Notes under the pieces: generated by a model
Databases searched by the model: none
What the model saw: the letters and a program-made list of their open reading frames with translations, nothing else
Told to the model about the DNA's origin: nothing
Program-made: the position numbers and the translations under genes
Part shown: positions 1 through 6,617 of the stretch, piece by piece
How positions within the stretch are numbered: position 1 is the first letter of the stretch
How the letters are laid out: each line of letters begins with the position of its first letter
Assembly: GCA_946482295.1 (NCBI GenBank)
Contig: CAMLRB010000071.1
Coordinates: 1 to 15,797, forward strand
Length of the DNA stretch: 15,797 nt
Source: an uncultured Bacteriovorax sp.
GTDB taxonomy: Bacteria > Bdellovibrionota > Bacteriovoracia > Bacteriovoracales > Bacteriovoracaceae
Direction of reading: 5' to 3'

Positions 1-729
1 GGATGGCTACTCGTAGTCGCTGTTTATATTGTTGTAGCTGTACTCGCCAATATCATTAGTAAAATTCATCCACTTTTCATACTCCCTATCATACCTTTTT
101 ATATCTATGTATACGCAATAGCCATCTATGGAGGCACTCGCTATAGACTTTCACGAACAAAGTGGAGAGAAACAGCTTTTACTATGCAAAGAAGTAAGGA
201 ATCAACTCAGCTCTTTGTATGGATTTGTGTAAAAGGCTTATTACTAACTGGTCTCACACTCGGAATTTATCTCCCTGTTTTTCAAAATGATATTAGAAGT
301 TTTCTGACAAATAGAGCAGGATTCGGAACTCTCAAATTTAACTACGATGGAAAAAATGGCGAGTTTTGGAGATTGTGCTTCTGGAATTTTTTTTTAACTT
401 TCATCACTTTTGGTTTTTATGGTCCATGGATGCTTTTAAATTTAACAAAGTTCAAATTACAACATAGCAACCTAAATGATTCACTCCATTTCGATATTAA
501 TCTAAAAGGTTCAGAAGTTTTTGTTTTCGGAGTTGTTTCTTATCTTTTAACTGTCTTTTCTTTAGGGTTGGCCATTCCGTGGATGGTTAATTGGGGCTAC
601 AGCTTATTCGTAAATGCGATACATGTGACAGGCGAAATCGATTTTACGAGCATAAGAAATATAGAAGCTGATGAAAATCCAATTGGAGATGTCATAGCGG
701 TTGAGTATGATTTGGATCTAGGATTTTGA
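1..729 (+). CDS. DUF898 (YjgN-like) multi-pass membrane protein, 5'-truncated
   Basis: The reading frame is open from base 1, so the gene begins left of the window; the first in-frame ATG, at 184, is internal. 242 residues are visible. They contain about five hydrophobic segments (roughly residues 1-19, 24-43, 72-90, 121-142 and 175-205) and the basic motif RYRLSRTKWRETAF at 47-60. This motif is the hallmark of the DUF898/YjgN family of inner-membrane proteins, whose biochemical role is unknown. The stop codon overlaps the ATG of the downstream M48 peptidase (TGATG). DUF898 genes next to M48 peptidase genes are known in other proteobacteria, which suggests a joint role in the membrane. The family call is from motif recognition; function is not inferred beyond membrane location. 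Confidence 0.85.
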   Translation, partial: GWLLVVAVYIVVAVLANIISKIHPLFILPIIPFYIYVYAIAIYGGTRYRLSRTKWRETAFTMQRSKESTQLFVWICVKGLLLTGLTLGIYLPVFQNDIRSFLTNRAGFGTLKFNYDGKNGEFWRLCFWNFFLTFITFGFYGPWMLLNLTKFKLQHSNLNDSLHFDINLKGSEVFVFGVVSYLLTVFSLGLAIPWMVNWGYSLFVNAIHVTGEIDFTSIRNIEADENPIGDVIAVEYDLDLGF

Positions 730-1778
730 TGAGATCAATTGGAAAGTATTATAACGGAATTGCACCGGTCAAGATAAAGGTCAGTTGTATTTATTCAGCA
801 GACGCACTTTCGATTTATGATCTCCATACAAATAATTTGATCGTCGTATGGAAAAAAGAAAATATTTTTCATGATGAAAATCAAAATACGGCACTAGTGA
901 TTGGTCATAAACTTGATCGTGCGAAAGTTGAGCTTGAGAATGAAGAATTCAGCACCCTTTTTCCAGCAAGAGTGTCTCCTGCTGACTTACGGTCTAAAGA
1001 TTTCAGTGGTGTTTTTAAGTGGCTTGGAATTATTCTCTTAACATGTGGCTGTTTTTGGTTTTCCATTCCACTCATCACAAAAGTCATTGCACAAAAAATT
1101 CCATATTCTTTTGAAGTTAGCGCTTCAAATCACATCAGAATAGATGAATATTTTAAAGTTTGTTCAATGACAAACGAACAATCACTCGCGCTTAAATCCT
1201 ATGTTGATTTTCTCTATCCTAAAAATAATAAAGAAAAACTAATGCCCGTTGAAGTGAGCATTGGTCGATCAAGCTTAATCAATGCATTTACTTTTCCAGG
1301 CGGAAAAATTGTATTAATGAGCGGGCTAGTGGCCGAATCAAAATCACCTGAAGAATTATTAGGGGTGCTTGGACATGAGCTTGGCCATGTCGTGGCTCGG
1401 GATAGTGCTAGCTTTCTGGTTCGTGGAAGTTTGCTTACAACTTTTTTTGGACTTCTCACTGGAGATTTTAACAGCACTTTCGCGGTAAGCCCGCAAATTT
1501 TTCTTAGTACAGCTGCGCTAACTTTTGATCGCGATATGGAAGTAGCAGCAGATGCTTACGCTGCTTCTCGCTTAAATATGTTAAACGTTTCCACCAGTGG
1601 GCTACGATCATTTTTCTCGAGAAGAAGTACAGAAGAAGTTATTTCTGCACCCGATTTCATTTTGAGGCATCCTGAAAATTTAAAACGTTTAGCGCTTATA
1701 AAGGAAACTTATCCGAAAGAAGAACTTCCTCCAGAAATAATGAAAGCATGGCCAGTAATCAAATCAATATGTAATTAA
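729..1778 (+). CDS. M48 family zinc metallopeptidase, membrane-anchored
   Basis: This is a 349-residue M48 peptidase. The zinc site is HELGH at residues 216-220, and the third ligand is Glu271 in EVAAD, about 50 residues downstream as usual for the family. The preceding NAFTFPGGKIVLMSGLV segment (185-201) is typical of M48 active-site domains. A single hydrophobic helix (about 97-120) separates a 95-residue N-terminal domain from the peptidase domain, so the catalytic part is probably periplasmic. I start at ATG 729, which overlaps the DUF898 stop in TGATG. The alternative TTG at 726 adds only one residue. Coupling to DUF898 suggests a two-gene membrane proteolysis or quality-control module; the substrate is unknown. 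The gene ends 19 bases from a convergent gene. Confidence 0.9.
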   Translation: MRSIGKYYNGIAPVKIKVSCIYSADALSIYDLHTNNLIVVWKKENIFHDENQNTALVIGHKLDRAKVELENEEFSTLFPARVSPADLRSKDFSGVFKWLGIILLTCGCFWFSIPLITKVIAQKIPYSFEVSASNHIRIDEYFKVCSMTNEQSLALKSYVDFLYPKNNKEKLMPVEVSIGRSSLINAFTFPGGKIVLMSGLVAESKSPEELLGVLGHELGHVVARDSASFLVRGSLLTTFFGLLTGDFNSTFAVSPQIFLSTAALTFDRDMEVAADAYAASRLNMLNVSTSGLRSFFSRRSTEEVISAPDFILRHPENLKRLALIKETYPKEELPPEIMKAWPVIKSICN

Positions 1779-1797
1779 GTTTGAATATCGAATTCTT

Positions 1798-2337
1798 CTA
1801 AAGAGAATATGAAATTTGCACAAGTCCTGAGGCAAAATGTTCAGTTTTAGTGAGATTCAGAATCTTGTGTTCTTTGAGTCCAGGCATCTCATCAAAGAGT
1901 TTAATTCCACTTCCAAGGAGAATGGGGATGATTGAAATCGTGATGTCGGCAATGAAGCCTGCTTCGATTGCTGTGCGAATTGTTTGCCCGCCATCGACAT
2001 AAATTCTTTTAGCACCTTGATCACCGAGCTTTTTAAAAACGTCACGCATTTCTCCGCTAATAGTGAATGCTCCATGAACAGAATCGATAGGAGAGCGCGT
2101 ATAAACCGCAAACTTTTTGCCTTCATAGGGCCATGGATCAAATTCACGAATCACTTCATAAGTATGCCTACCCATCAGTATAGTATCAATTGTCGAGGAA
2201 AACTTCGCGTAACCGTAATCTTCACCTTCTGCATTGACGATGCCGAGCCAATCGAGACCGTTTTCTTTGGTAGCAATGTAGCCGTCTAATGACATGGCCA
2301 TAAAAATGTGACCAGTGGGAAATGATTTGTTGTTCAT
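1798..2337 (-). CDS. Dihydrofolate reductase-like / RibD C-terminal domain reductase
   Basis: This 179-residue protein has the full signature of the small RibD-C (DHFR-fold) family: SLDGYIA (16-22), LMGRHTY (54-60), VDGGQT (114-119) and PILLGSGIKLF (138-148). Members bind NADPH and reduce pterin-like or other small substrates, but most are uncharacterised and this one cannot be assigned a substrate. There is no signal peptide, so it is probably cytosolic. Length is normal for the family. It appears monocistronic: a plus-strand gene converges on its 3' end and another plus-strand gene starts on the other side. The region before ATG 2337 has only a weak Shine-Dalgarno (GAAG). Confidence 0.88.
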   Translation of the reverse strand: MNNKSFPTGHIFMAMSLDGYIATKENGLDWLGIVNAEGEDYGYAKFSSTIDTILMGRHTYEVIREFDPWPYEGKKFAVYTRSPIDSVHGAFTISGEMRDVFKKLGDQGAKRIYVDGGQTIRTAIEAGFIADITISIIPILLGSGIKLFDEMPGLKEHKILNLTKTEHFASGLVQISYSL

Positions 2338-2425
2338 ACTTCAAATCATAAAATAATTTTTATGAAGATGACAGATGAGAATGGCCGACCATTTTCCTTC
2401 GGCAATCCTAAATTTTTTGCTTCAC

Positions 2426-2455
2426 TTGAGTTCATCTGCCCGATGGGTGTATAGT
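2426..2455 (+). promoter_or_regulatory. Predicted sigma70-type promoter of the 72-aa gene
   Basis: TTGAGT (2426-2431), an 18-base spacer and TATAGT (2450-2455) resemble -35 and -10 boxes. The predicted start would be near 2462, leaving a short leader that carries the GGGAG ribosome site at 2474-2478. The -10 box covers the GTG at 2454, which argues against that codon as the translation start. Confidence 0.5.
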
Positions 2456-2483
2456 GATCTCCCGTAAGAATTTGGGAGCTGGA

Positions 2484-2702
2484 ATGAAAATTATCACTGA
2501 CCTCCACGACTTAAAAAAAGGCGATACTGTTATTGTTGTCAATGTTAATGAATTTGAGCAACGGGGCTTTCGTCGCGTGACTGGAGATATCTTCAACATT
2601 GATTTAAAAAAACCGCAATTCACCATCAAGTGTATCGAGACTAAAGAGATTGAGCGCGTGAATTTCATTGGTGCAAAAGTGTTTCTTATTGACGGCCACT
2701 AA
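2484..2702 (+). CDS. Small beta-rich hypothetical protein (72 aa)
   Basis: I do not recognise this protein. I start at ATG 2484 because GGGAG lies five bases upstream and because the earlier in-frame GTG at 2454 sits inside the predicted -10 box. The product has no signal peptide or TM segment. Its alternating hydrophobic pattern, beginning KKGDTVIVVNVNEFE and continuing through FTIKCIETKEIERVNFIGAKVF, suggests a small SH3/KOW-like beta barrel. That is inference from pattern only. It is transcribed alone from its own promoter, and its TAA overlaps by four bases the TAG of the convergent hemolysin III gene. Confidence 0.7.
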   Translation: MKIITDLHDLKKGDTVIVVNVNEFEQRGFRRVTGDIFNIDLKKPQFTIKCIETKEIERVNFIGAKVFLIDGH

Positions 2703-3331
2703 TTGATAATAGAATAAATCAAGATGAAGTGGAGAAAGGCCCCGATACAAACCATGATATGAAAAAATTCATGATAACCAAAAACGGCCGGCTTAAAAGA
2801 TGGTCTTTTTAATCCATAAGCAATCGCTCCGATTGTGTAGGCCACACCACCACCCATAAGCATACTGATATTAAAAGTTCCTAATTTCGGGATGAGATCT
2901 GATAAGTACGGAACGATCATATACCCCATTATGAGATAAAGTATTGAGCTTATCATTTTAGGAAGATTGACAAAAAACACAGATTGCAAAATTCCAACGG
3001 CAGCAATGATCCAGATAATTAGCAATAGTTTCATTCCTGAGTCTTCAGGCAAAACAAGCAGGCACATAGGAGTGAAACATCCTGCAATCATGATATAAAT
3101 TCCCGCATGATCGAGGCGTTTCATTTTTTGACGTTGTTCAGGTGTCCAGGTGACTCGATGATAGAGAGCACTTATTCCGAACATTGTAAGGGCAGCGATT
3201 GAATAAATAATCGTTGAGATCATTTCGATAGTATTTTCACTAAGTGAAATTAACATTCCACACGCACCGAGTGTGATGAAGAACATCGCTTGATGAAAAT
3301 GACCGCGAAGGAGTGGCTTTACTTTTTCCAT
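2699..3331 (-). CDS. Hemolysin III / PAQR family membrane protein
   Basis: This 210-residue, seven-helix membrane protein carries the family's conserved metal-site motifs: SALYHR (54-59), DHAGIY (74-79) and HEFFH (187-191). The hemolysin III/PAQR family includes the bacterial YqfA-type proteins and the eukaryotic adiponectin receptors. These are predicted Zn-dependent hydrolases of membrane lipids such as ceramides, and the 'hemolysin' name does not imply toxicity. It lies 18 bases downstream of the LLM oxidoreductase gene on the same strand and is probably co-transcribed. AGGAG is present but only one base from ATG 3331, an unusually short spacing; a stop four codons upstream of AGC-AGG leaves no better upstream start. 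Confidence 0.9.
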   Translation of the reverse strand: MEKVKPLLRGHFHQAMFFITLGACGMLISLSENTIEMISTIIYSIAALTMFGISALYHRVTWTPEQRQKMKRLDHAGIYIMIAGCFTPMCLLVLPEDSGMKLLLIIWIIAAVGILQSVFFVNLPKMISSILYLIMGYMIVPYLSDLIPKLGTFNISMLMGGGVAYTIGAIAYGLKRPSFKPAVFGYHEFFHIMVCIGAFLHFILIYSIIN

Positions 3332-3349
3332 GCTCCTAATATGAGCTGA

Positions 3350-4327
3350 TTACAACGAAGCGACAATAGCAAGAGACTTTAATCTTGACTCAAGATCATA
3401 AATCGAGCTCGTCAGCATCACTTCATCTGCTTGTGTTTTTTCAATGAGTCGTTGCAGACCTATGCGAACTGTTTCTTTTTGGCCAACGATAGAACACTCG
3501 AGCATTTGTGAAGCCATCGCTTTTTCCGTAGGACTCCAATAGGTTTCAATATCATTGATGGGTTTTGGAAATTGGCCGCGTTTACCGCGAGTCATATTTG
3601 TAAAGGCCTGTTGTAAACTAGTGAAGTGGAAACGCGCTTCTTCATCAGTATCTGCGGCCACGATGTTCGCTCCTATCATCGCATATGGTTTATCAAGTTG
3701 CTTTGAAGGCCTAAAGTAACGACGATAAACGGCGAGTGCCTCATCAAGTTGAGCTGGTGCAAAGTGTGATGCAAAAGCGTAGGGTAGTCCTAGTTGGGCG
3801 GCCAATTGAGCGCCAAATGTTGATGAGCCTAAAATCCAAAGCGGAACTTCGAGTCCAGAACCAGGAAAGGCCTGAACAACATTATGTTTTGCCTCTTCAG
3901 AAAAAAGCTGTTGAAGTTCGACAACATCATCAGGAAAACTTTGAGCGGCCATAGGCTCTCTTCTTAAAGCTCTCATTGTCCGTTGATCAGTTCCTGGCGC
4001 TCTTCCTAAACCAAGTTCAATTCGACCTGGATAAAGAGTTGCGAGCGTTCCAAATTGCTCTGCAATGACAAGAGGCGAGTGATTCGGAAGCATGATGCCG
4101 CCAGCGCCAACGCGAATCGTTTTGGTATGAGCGGCGAGATGGCCAATAACAACAGAAGTTGCAGCACTACCAATTCCTGGCATGTTGTGATGTTCAGCAA
4201 CCCACAATCTTTTATAACCTAATTGTTCGGCTGCCTGGGCCGCAATAACGGAATTATCGAGTGCTGTTTTGGCATCGCTACCATCATTGATAAAAACGAG
4301 ATCGAGAATGGAGAGTGGTGTTTTCAT
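3350..4327 (-). CDS. LLM class flavin-dependent oxidoreductase (luciferase-like)
   Basis: This 325-residue protein of the bacterial luciferase-like monooxygenase superfamily has the TIM-barrel hallmarks of the YhbW-like subgroup: LWVAEHH (41-47), [19 protein letters not shown] (74-92) and [14 protein letters not shown] (101-114). Such enzymes use FMN, usually supplied reduced by a partner, to oxygenate or reduce small molecules; the substrate here cannot be told. Length and start (ATG 4327) fit the family. It is the first gene of a probable two-gene operon with the hemolysin III protein. No good Shine-Dalgarno is visible. The gene is divergent from the acid phosphatase across about 95-115 bases. 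Confidence 0.92.
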   Translation of the reverse strand: MKTPLSILDLVFINDGSDAKTALDNSVIAAQAAEQLGYKRLWVAEHHNMPGIGSAATSVVIGHLAAHTKTIRVGAGGIMLPNHSPLVIAEQFGTLATLYPGRIELGLGRAPGTDQRTMRALRREPMAAQSFPDDVVELQQLFSEEAKHNVVQAFPGSGLEVPLWILGSSTFGAQLAAQLGLPYAFASHFAPAQLDEALAVYRRYFRPSKQLDKPYAMIGANIVAADTDEEARFHFTSLQQAFTNMTRGKRGQFPKPINDIETYWSPTEKAMASQMLECSIVGQKETVRIGLQRLIEKTQADEVMLTSSIYDLESRLKSLAIVASL

Positions 4328-4443
4328 GAAGACACTTTAGCACCTCGTTTTATTCTTTGTCTTGAGGATGCGATAATGCCTTAGGTAGCTAGAGGTAACA
4401 AAAGAAAGTTGCGAAACGAGATGTGAAGTGGCACACTTTTTTT

Positions 4444-5040
4444 ATGAAAAAATCAGTTATTCTTTTTGCTATTTTCTGTCATTTAGTTTCAGCGGCCCAT
4501 GCCGAACTTTTCGACATAGGTCCATTTCCACTTCCAGGATCATACGAAGAGTCCATTGATGTTAAAACATTGCTGCACTATCAACAGATGCGAACTCAAG
4601 TTGATTGCGAGTACGCAGCGGCCGAATCTGATGATGTGAGCTTGCAAAATCTATTTGGTGGAAAGCATGGTTTGCTTACTGATGCCGAAATTAAAAAAGC
4701 TAATCGCAAAATGCTCTCGTTAAAAGCAAAGGCACTTTATCGTATTGTTCGTGAAAAAGAACGATATGATCGTCCACGTCCATACGATTCACATCCAGAA
4801 ATTAAACCGTGTATTGAGAAAGAAGGTTCCGCTTCTTATCCATCAGGGCATTCAATGTTTGGAAGAATGTATGCACGCGTACTCTCAATACTTCATCCTG
4901 AGCGCGAAGTTTTTCTCATGCGAAGAGGAGATGAAATTGGCGAGAATCGCATGATTGGAGGCGTTCATTATCCGAGCGATGTTTTTGCAGGAAGACAGCT
5001 TGGCGATGATCTCGCGGCCGATTACCTAAATGTTTTGTAA
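4444..5040 (+). CDS. Secreted PAP2 / class A-type acid phosphatase
   Basis: From ATG 4444 the product is 198 residues with a clean signal peptide (MKKSVILFAIFC... ending in AHA, residue 20). It then carries the three-part PAP2/vanadium-haloperoxidase phosphatase signature: K105-x6-R112-P113, PSGH at 133-136, and N168-R169-x5-H175-x3-D179, where the usual Ser of SR is Asn. His136 and His175 would be the proton donor and the nucleophile. It should hydrolyse phosphomonoesters in the periplasm, resembling class A non-specific acid phosphatases. A GTG at 4423 would add seven residues before the signal peptide; neither start has a good Shine-Dalgarno. The 3' end overlaps the next gene by 11 bases, indicating coupling. 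Confidence 0.9.
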   Translation: MKKSVILFAIFCHLVSAAHAELFDIGPFPLPGSYEESIDVKTLLHYQQMRTQVDCEYAAAESDDVSLQNLFGGKHGLLTDAEIKKANRKMLSLKAKALYRIVREKERYDRPRPYDSHPEIKPCIEKEGSASYPSGHSMFGRMYARVLSILHPEREVFLMRRGDEIGENRMIGGVHYPSDVFAGRQLGDDLAADYLNVL

Positions 5041-5923
5041 AAGTGTTCACATTTTTGTTTTAAGTTGCTCGCTGCTTTTAGCGGGCACCACATTTTCTGC
5101 TGAAGATTTTGATACGACATTGCCCTTGGGGGCGGTTCAAGTTTCTCCTCTTGAATTCAATGAATTAAAAAAGAAAGCAGCAGAAGCAGAAACAGATAAA
5201 GAAAAAAAAGAAGAAACGTCGAAAGAACCAGTGGCCGAAGAGGCCGAACAAGTCGATTTAGAATTGCCGATTCATGTGGCAGCTCACTCTGGTGGAAGTG
5301 GAAGTAGCGATAGCGCTATTCTCATCTTTGCCATAGTCGGTACAGTCGTTGTATTTGCGTGGATTCCTTACGTTGTCGTACTTCTCTATAAAGGAATTAA
5401 ACATCCAGAGCATTATCGATTCAAATCTATGCTCACAACTCAATACAATCGTTTCATGGATACTGGTGAAGTAGAGCGTTCTGGAAACATGAGCGGGCTT
5501 CGTTACACGACATTCATTGAAGATAAAAAAATGATCGAGGACCGAATCAAACAACGTCGCTTTTACGGTCTTAATGTGGAAATTGGAAGCTATCACTTTA
5601 GCGACACAGATGAAATGACGAAACAAAAAGTTGGTTATGATTCAAACTACTGGCTTGTGGGGCCATCATTCATTTATGGCAATATGAGAGATAAAGACAC
5701 TGTCTTTTTCAAAACGGATTTACTAGCAGGGACTTCAGTTAAAAGTGATGTTGACCTCATTTTACGAGCAGAACTCTCGCTCAATTACAAATTTGATTTT
5801 GGCATGGTAACTGGTTTTGGATTCGGCGGAAATTACCTCAGCGGACAAAACGGAAAAGGTTTTTTCAAATACGCTGATCAGTTATCAACACATTGGCTCT
5901 TCAATCTAGGCTATCTCTTCTAA
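5030..5923 (+). CDS. Envelope protein with signal peptide, TM helix and beta-rich C-terminus, unrecognised
   Basis: I do not recognise a family. The 297 residues comprise a signal peptide (1-24, cleavage after FSA), a Glu/Lys-rich low-complexity stretch (44-77), a Gly/Ser linker (86-94) and one strong hydrophobic helix (95-120). A basic/charged region (121-178) follows. The last 120 residues show alternating polar/hydrophobic beta strands ending in the aromatic LGYLF. That C-terminus resembles an outer-membrane beta-barrel end signal, which is odd beside an inner-membrane-type helix. The gene starts 11 bases inside the acid phosphatase gene, so the two are likely translated together. It may anchor or present a complex in the envelope; function unknown. 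Confidence 0.75.
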   Translation: MFCKSVHIFVLSCSLLLAGTTFSAEDFDTTLPLGAVQVSPLEFNELKKKAAEAETDKEKKEETSKEPVAEEAEQVDLELPIHVAAHSGGSGSSDSAILIFAIVGTVVVFAWIPYVVVLLYKGIKHPEHYRFKSMLTTQYNRFMDTGEVERSGNMSGLRYTTFIEDKKMIEDRIKQRRFYGLNVEIGSYHFSDTDEMTKQKVGYDSNYWLVGPSFIYGNMRDKDTVFFKTDLLAGTSVKSDVDLILRAELSLNYKFDFGMVTGFGFGGNYLSGQNGKGFFKYADQLSTHWLFNLGYLF

Positions 5924-5953
5924 ATACAACTCGCCTTTAATAAAGCTGGACTT

Positions 5954-5970
5954 CCATGCAGATTGCATGG
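5954..5970. promoter_or_regulatory. Perfect 7+7 inverted repeat upstream of the 38-aa gene
   Basis: CCATGCA-GAT-TGCATGG is a perfect dyad with a three-base centre. It lies three bases upstream of a -10-like TATACT (5973-5978) for the small gene at 6014, so it could be an operator over the -35 region. It could also form the hairpin of a terminator for the gene ending at 5923, but no T-run follows it. Confidence 0.4.
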
Positions 5971-6013
5971 TGTATACTTAATTAAGCGCTATAAACTGTT
6001 AAAGGAGTTTTAA

Positions 6014-6130
6014 ATGGCCAAAGGACAAGACAAGGGAAAAGAGAAAGACAAAGACAAAAACAAAGTCAAACTTACGACAAAAGAAAAACAAGATCGTAAG
6101 AAAGAAAAAGGAAAGAAGAGCTACGACTAG
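6014..6130 (+). CDS. Small lysine-rich protein (38 aa)
   Basis: This short gene has an ideal ribosome site, AAGGAG at 6002-6007, six bases before ATG 6014. The 38-residue product starts MAKGQDKGKEKDKDK and has 15 lysines and no hydrophobic core or cysteine; it must be intrinsically disordered and cytosolic. From memory, short MAKGQ-type lysine-rich proteins are scattered through proteobacteria without a known role; RNA or nucleic-acid binding is a guess from charge. Its TAG shares the CTAG at 6127-6130 with the TAG of the convergent lipoprotein gene. The perfect ribosome site, the -10-like TATACT upstream and the fitted stop make chance unlikely. Confidence 0.72.
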   Translation: MAKGQDKGKEKDKDKNKVKLTTKEKQDRKKEKGKKSYD

Positions 6131-6528
6131 ATATTGAAATTGATGAGAATGTATTCCCAATTTATTTTCATTTGATTGAGCATTGTATCCAGTTCACGCT
6201 TAATGCTCGGTTTTTCTAATTCACCAATCTGTTCATATTGTTCCAGTAAGCCTACTGCCTGATTGTATGATGCCCTTAAATTATCAACCTGAACTTGAAA
6301 TTCAACTTTCTCTTTTTCACTTTGGAGCCTTGATCTTGTTTCTGCTGAATCAAGTTGAATGAGTTTTTGAGCATAGTCTTTTATGATTTCTGCTTCACGA
6401 GTCTCATTGACTTCAGTCGTCGATTCAAGCGATGCAGGTGCACGCCCCAATCTTCGTTGATCTCTATTTTTTTCTGAACAAGCAATGTTGCTCAAGCACA
6501 ATATGATTAAGGTTATTTTTATTCTCAT
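6127..6528 (-). CDS. Probable coiled-coil lipoprotein, unrecognised
   Basis: From ATG 6528, which has GGAG five bases upstream, the product is 133 residues. It has a hydrophobic leader and LSNIAC at 12-17, giving a likely lipidated Cys17. The -3 Asn departs from the usual Leu, so lipidation is probable rather than certain. Residues 40-122 are Glu/Gln/Lys/Leu-rich and look like a long helical coiled coil, with no cysteine after Cys17. A longer frame starting at 6579 lacks a ribosome site and would bury the leader. The gene lies 89 bases downstream of the permease-ankyrin gene on the same strand, so it may be the last gene of that unit. No family is recognised. Confidence 0.75.
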   Translation of the reverse strand: MRIKITLIILCLSNIACSEKNRDQRRLGRAPASLESTTEVNETREAEIIKDYAQKLIQLDSAETRSRLQSEKEKVEFQVQVDNLRASYNQAVGLLEQYEQIGELEKPSIKRELDTMLNQMKINWEYILINFNI

Positions 6529-6617
6529 ATCTACTCCGATGAAAGAATTGGTCTTCGCAATAATTTTTGCGTGCGACAATTTTCATACGAGTAGAATGTG
6601 CGAGATTTGTGCCAGGA

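Noticed and set aside
184..729. ATG 184 as start of the DUF898 gene
   Set aside because: The frame is open to base 1 and the upstream codons encode the conserved membrane segments and the RYRLSRTKWR motif, so the gene is truncated by the window edge.
2384..2403. GCCGA...TCGGC hairpin as a terminator
   Set aside because: Five pairs with a ten-base loop, the T-run starts about ten bases later, and no gene ends just upstream on the plus strand.
4358..4391. TTGAGG/GATAAT-like boxes before the acid phosphatase
   Set aside because: No combination gives a sound spacing with good matches to both boxes.
5258..5626. 122-codon minus-strand frame inside the envelope-protein gene
   Set aside because: It is antisense to a gene with signal peptide and coupled start, and shows no motif or ribosome site.
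5990..5995. TATAAA as the -10 box of the lysine-rich gene
   Set aside because: Transcription would start inside the ribosome-binding site; TATACT at 5973 fits better.
6557..6572. CGCAA-TAATTT-TTGCG inverted repeat upstream of the lipoprotein
   Set aside because: Only five pairs, and no promoter could be fitted to it; too weak to annotate.
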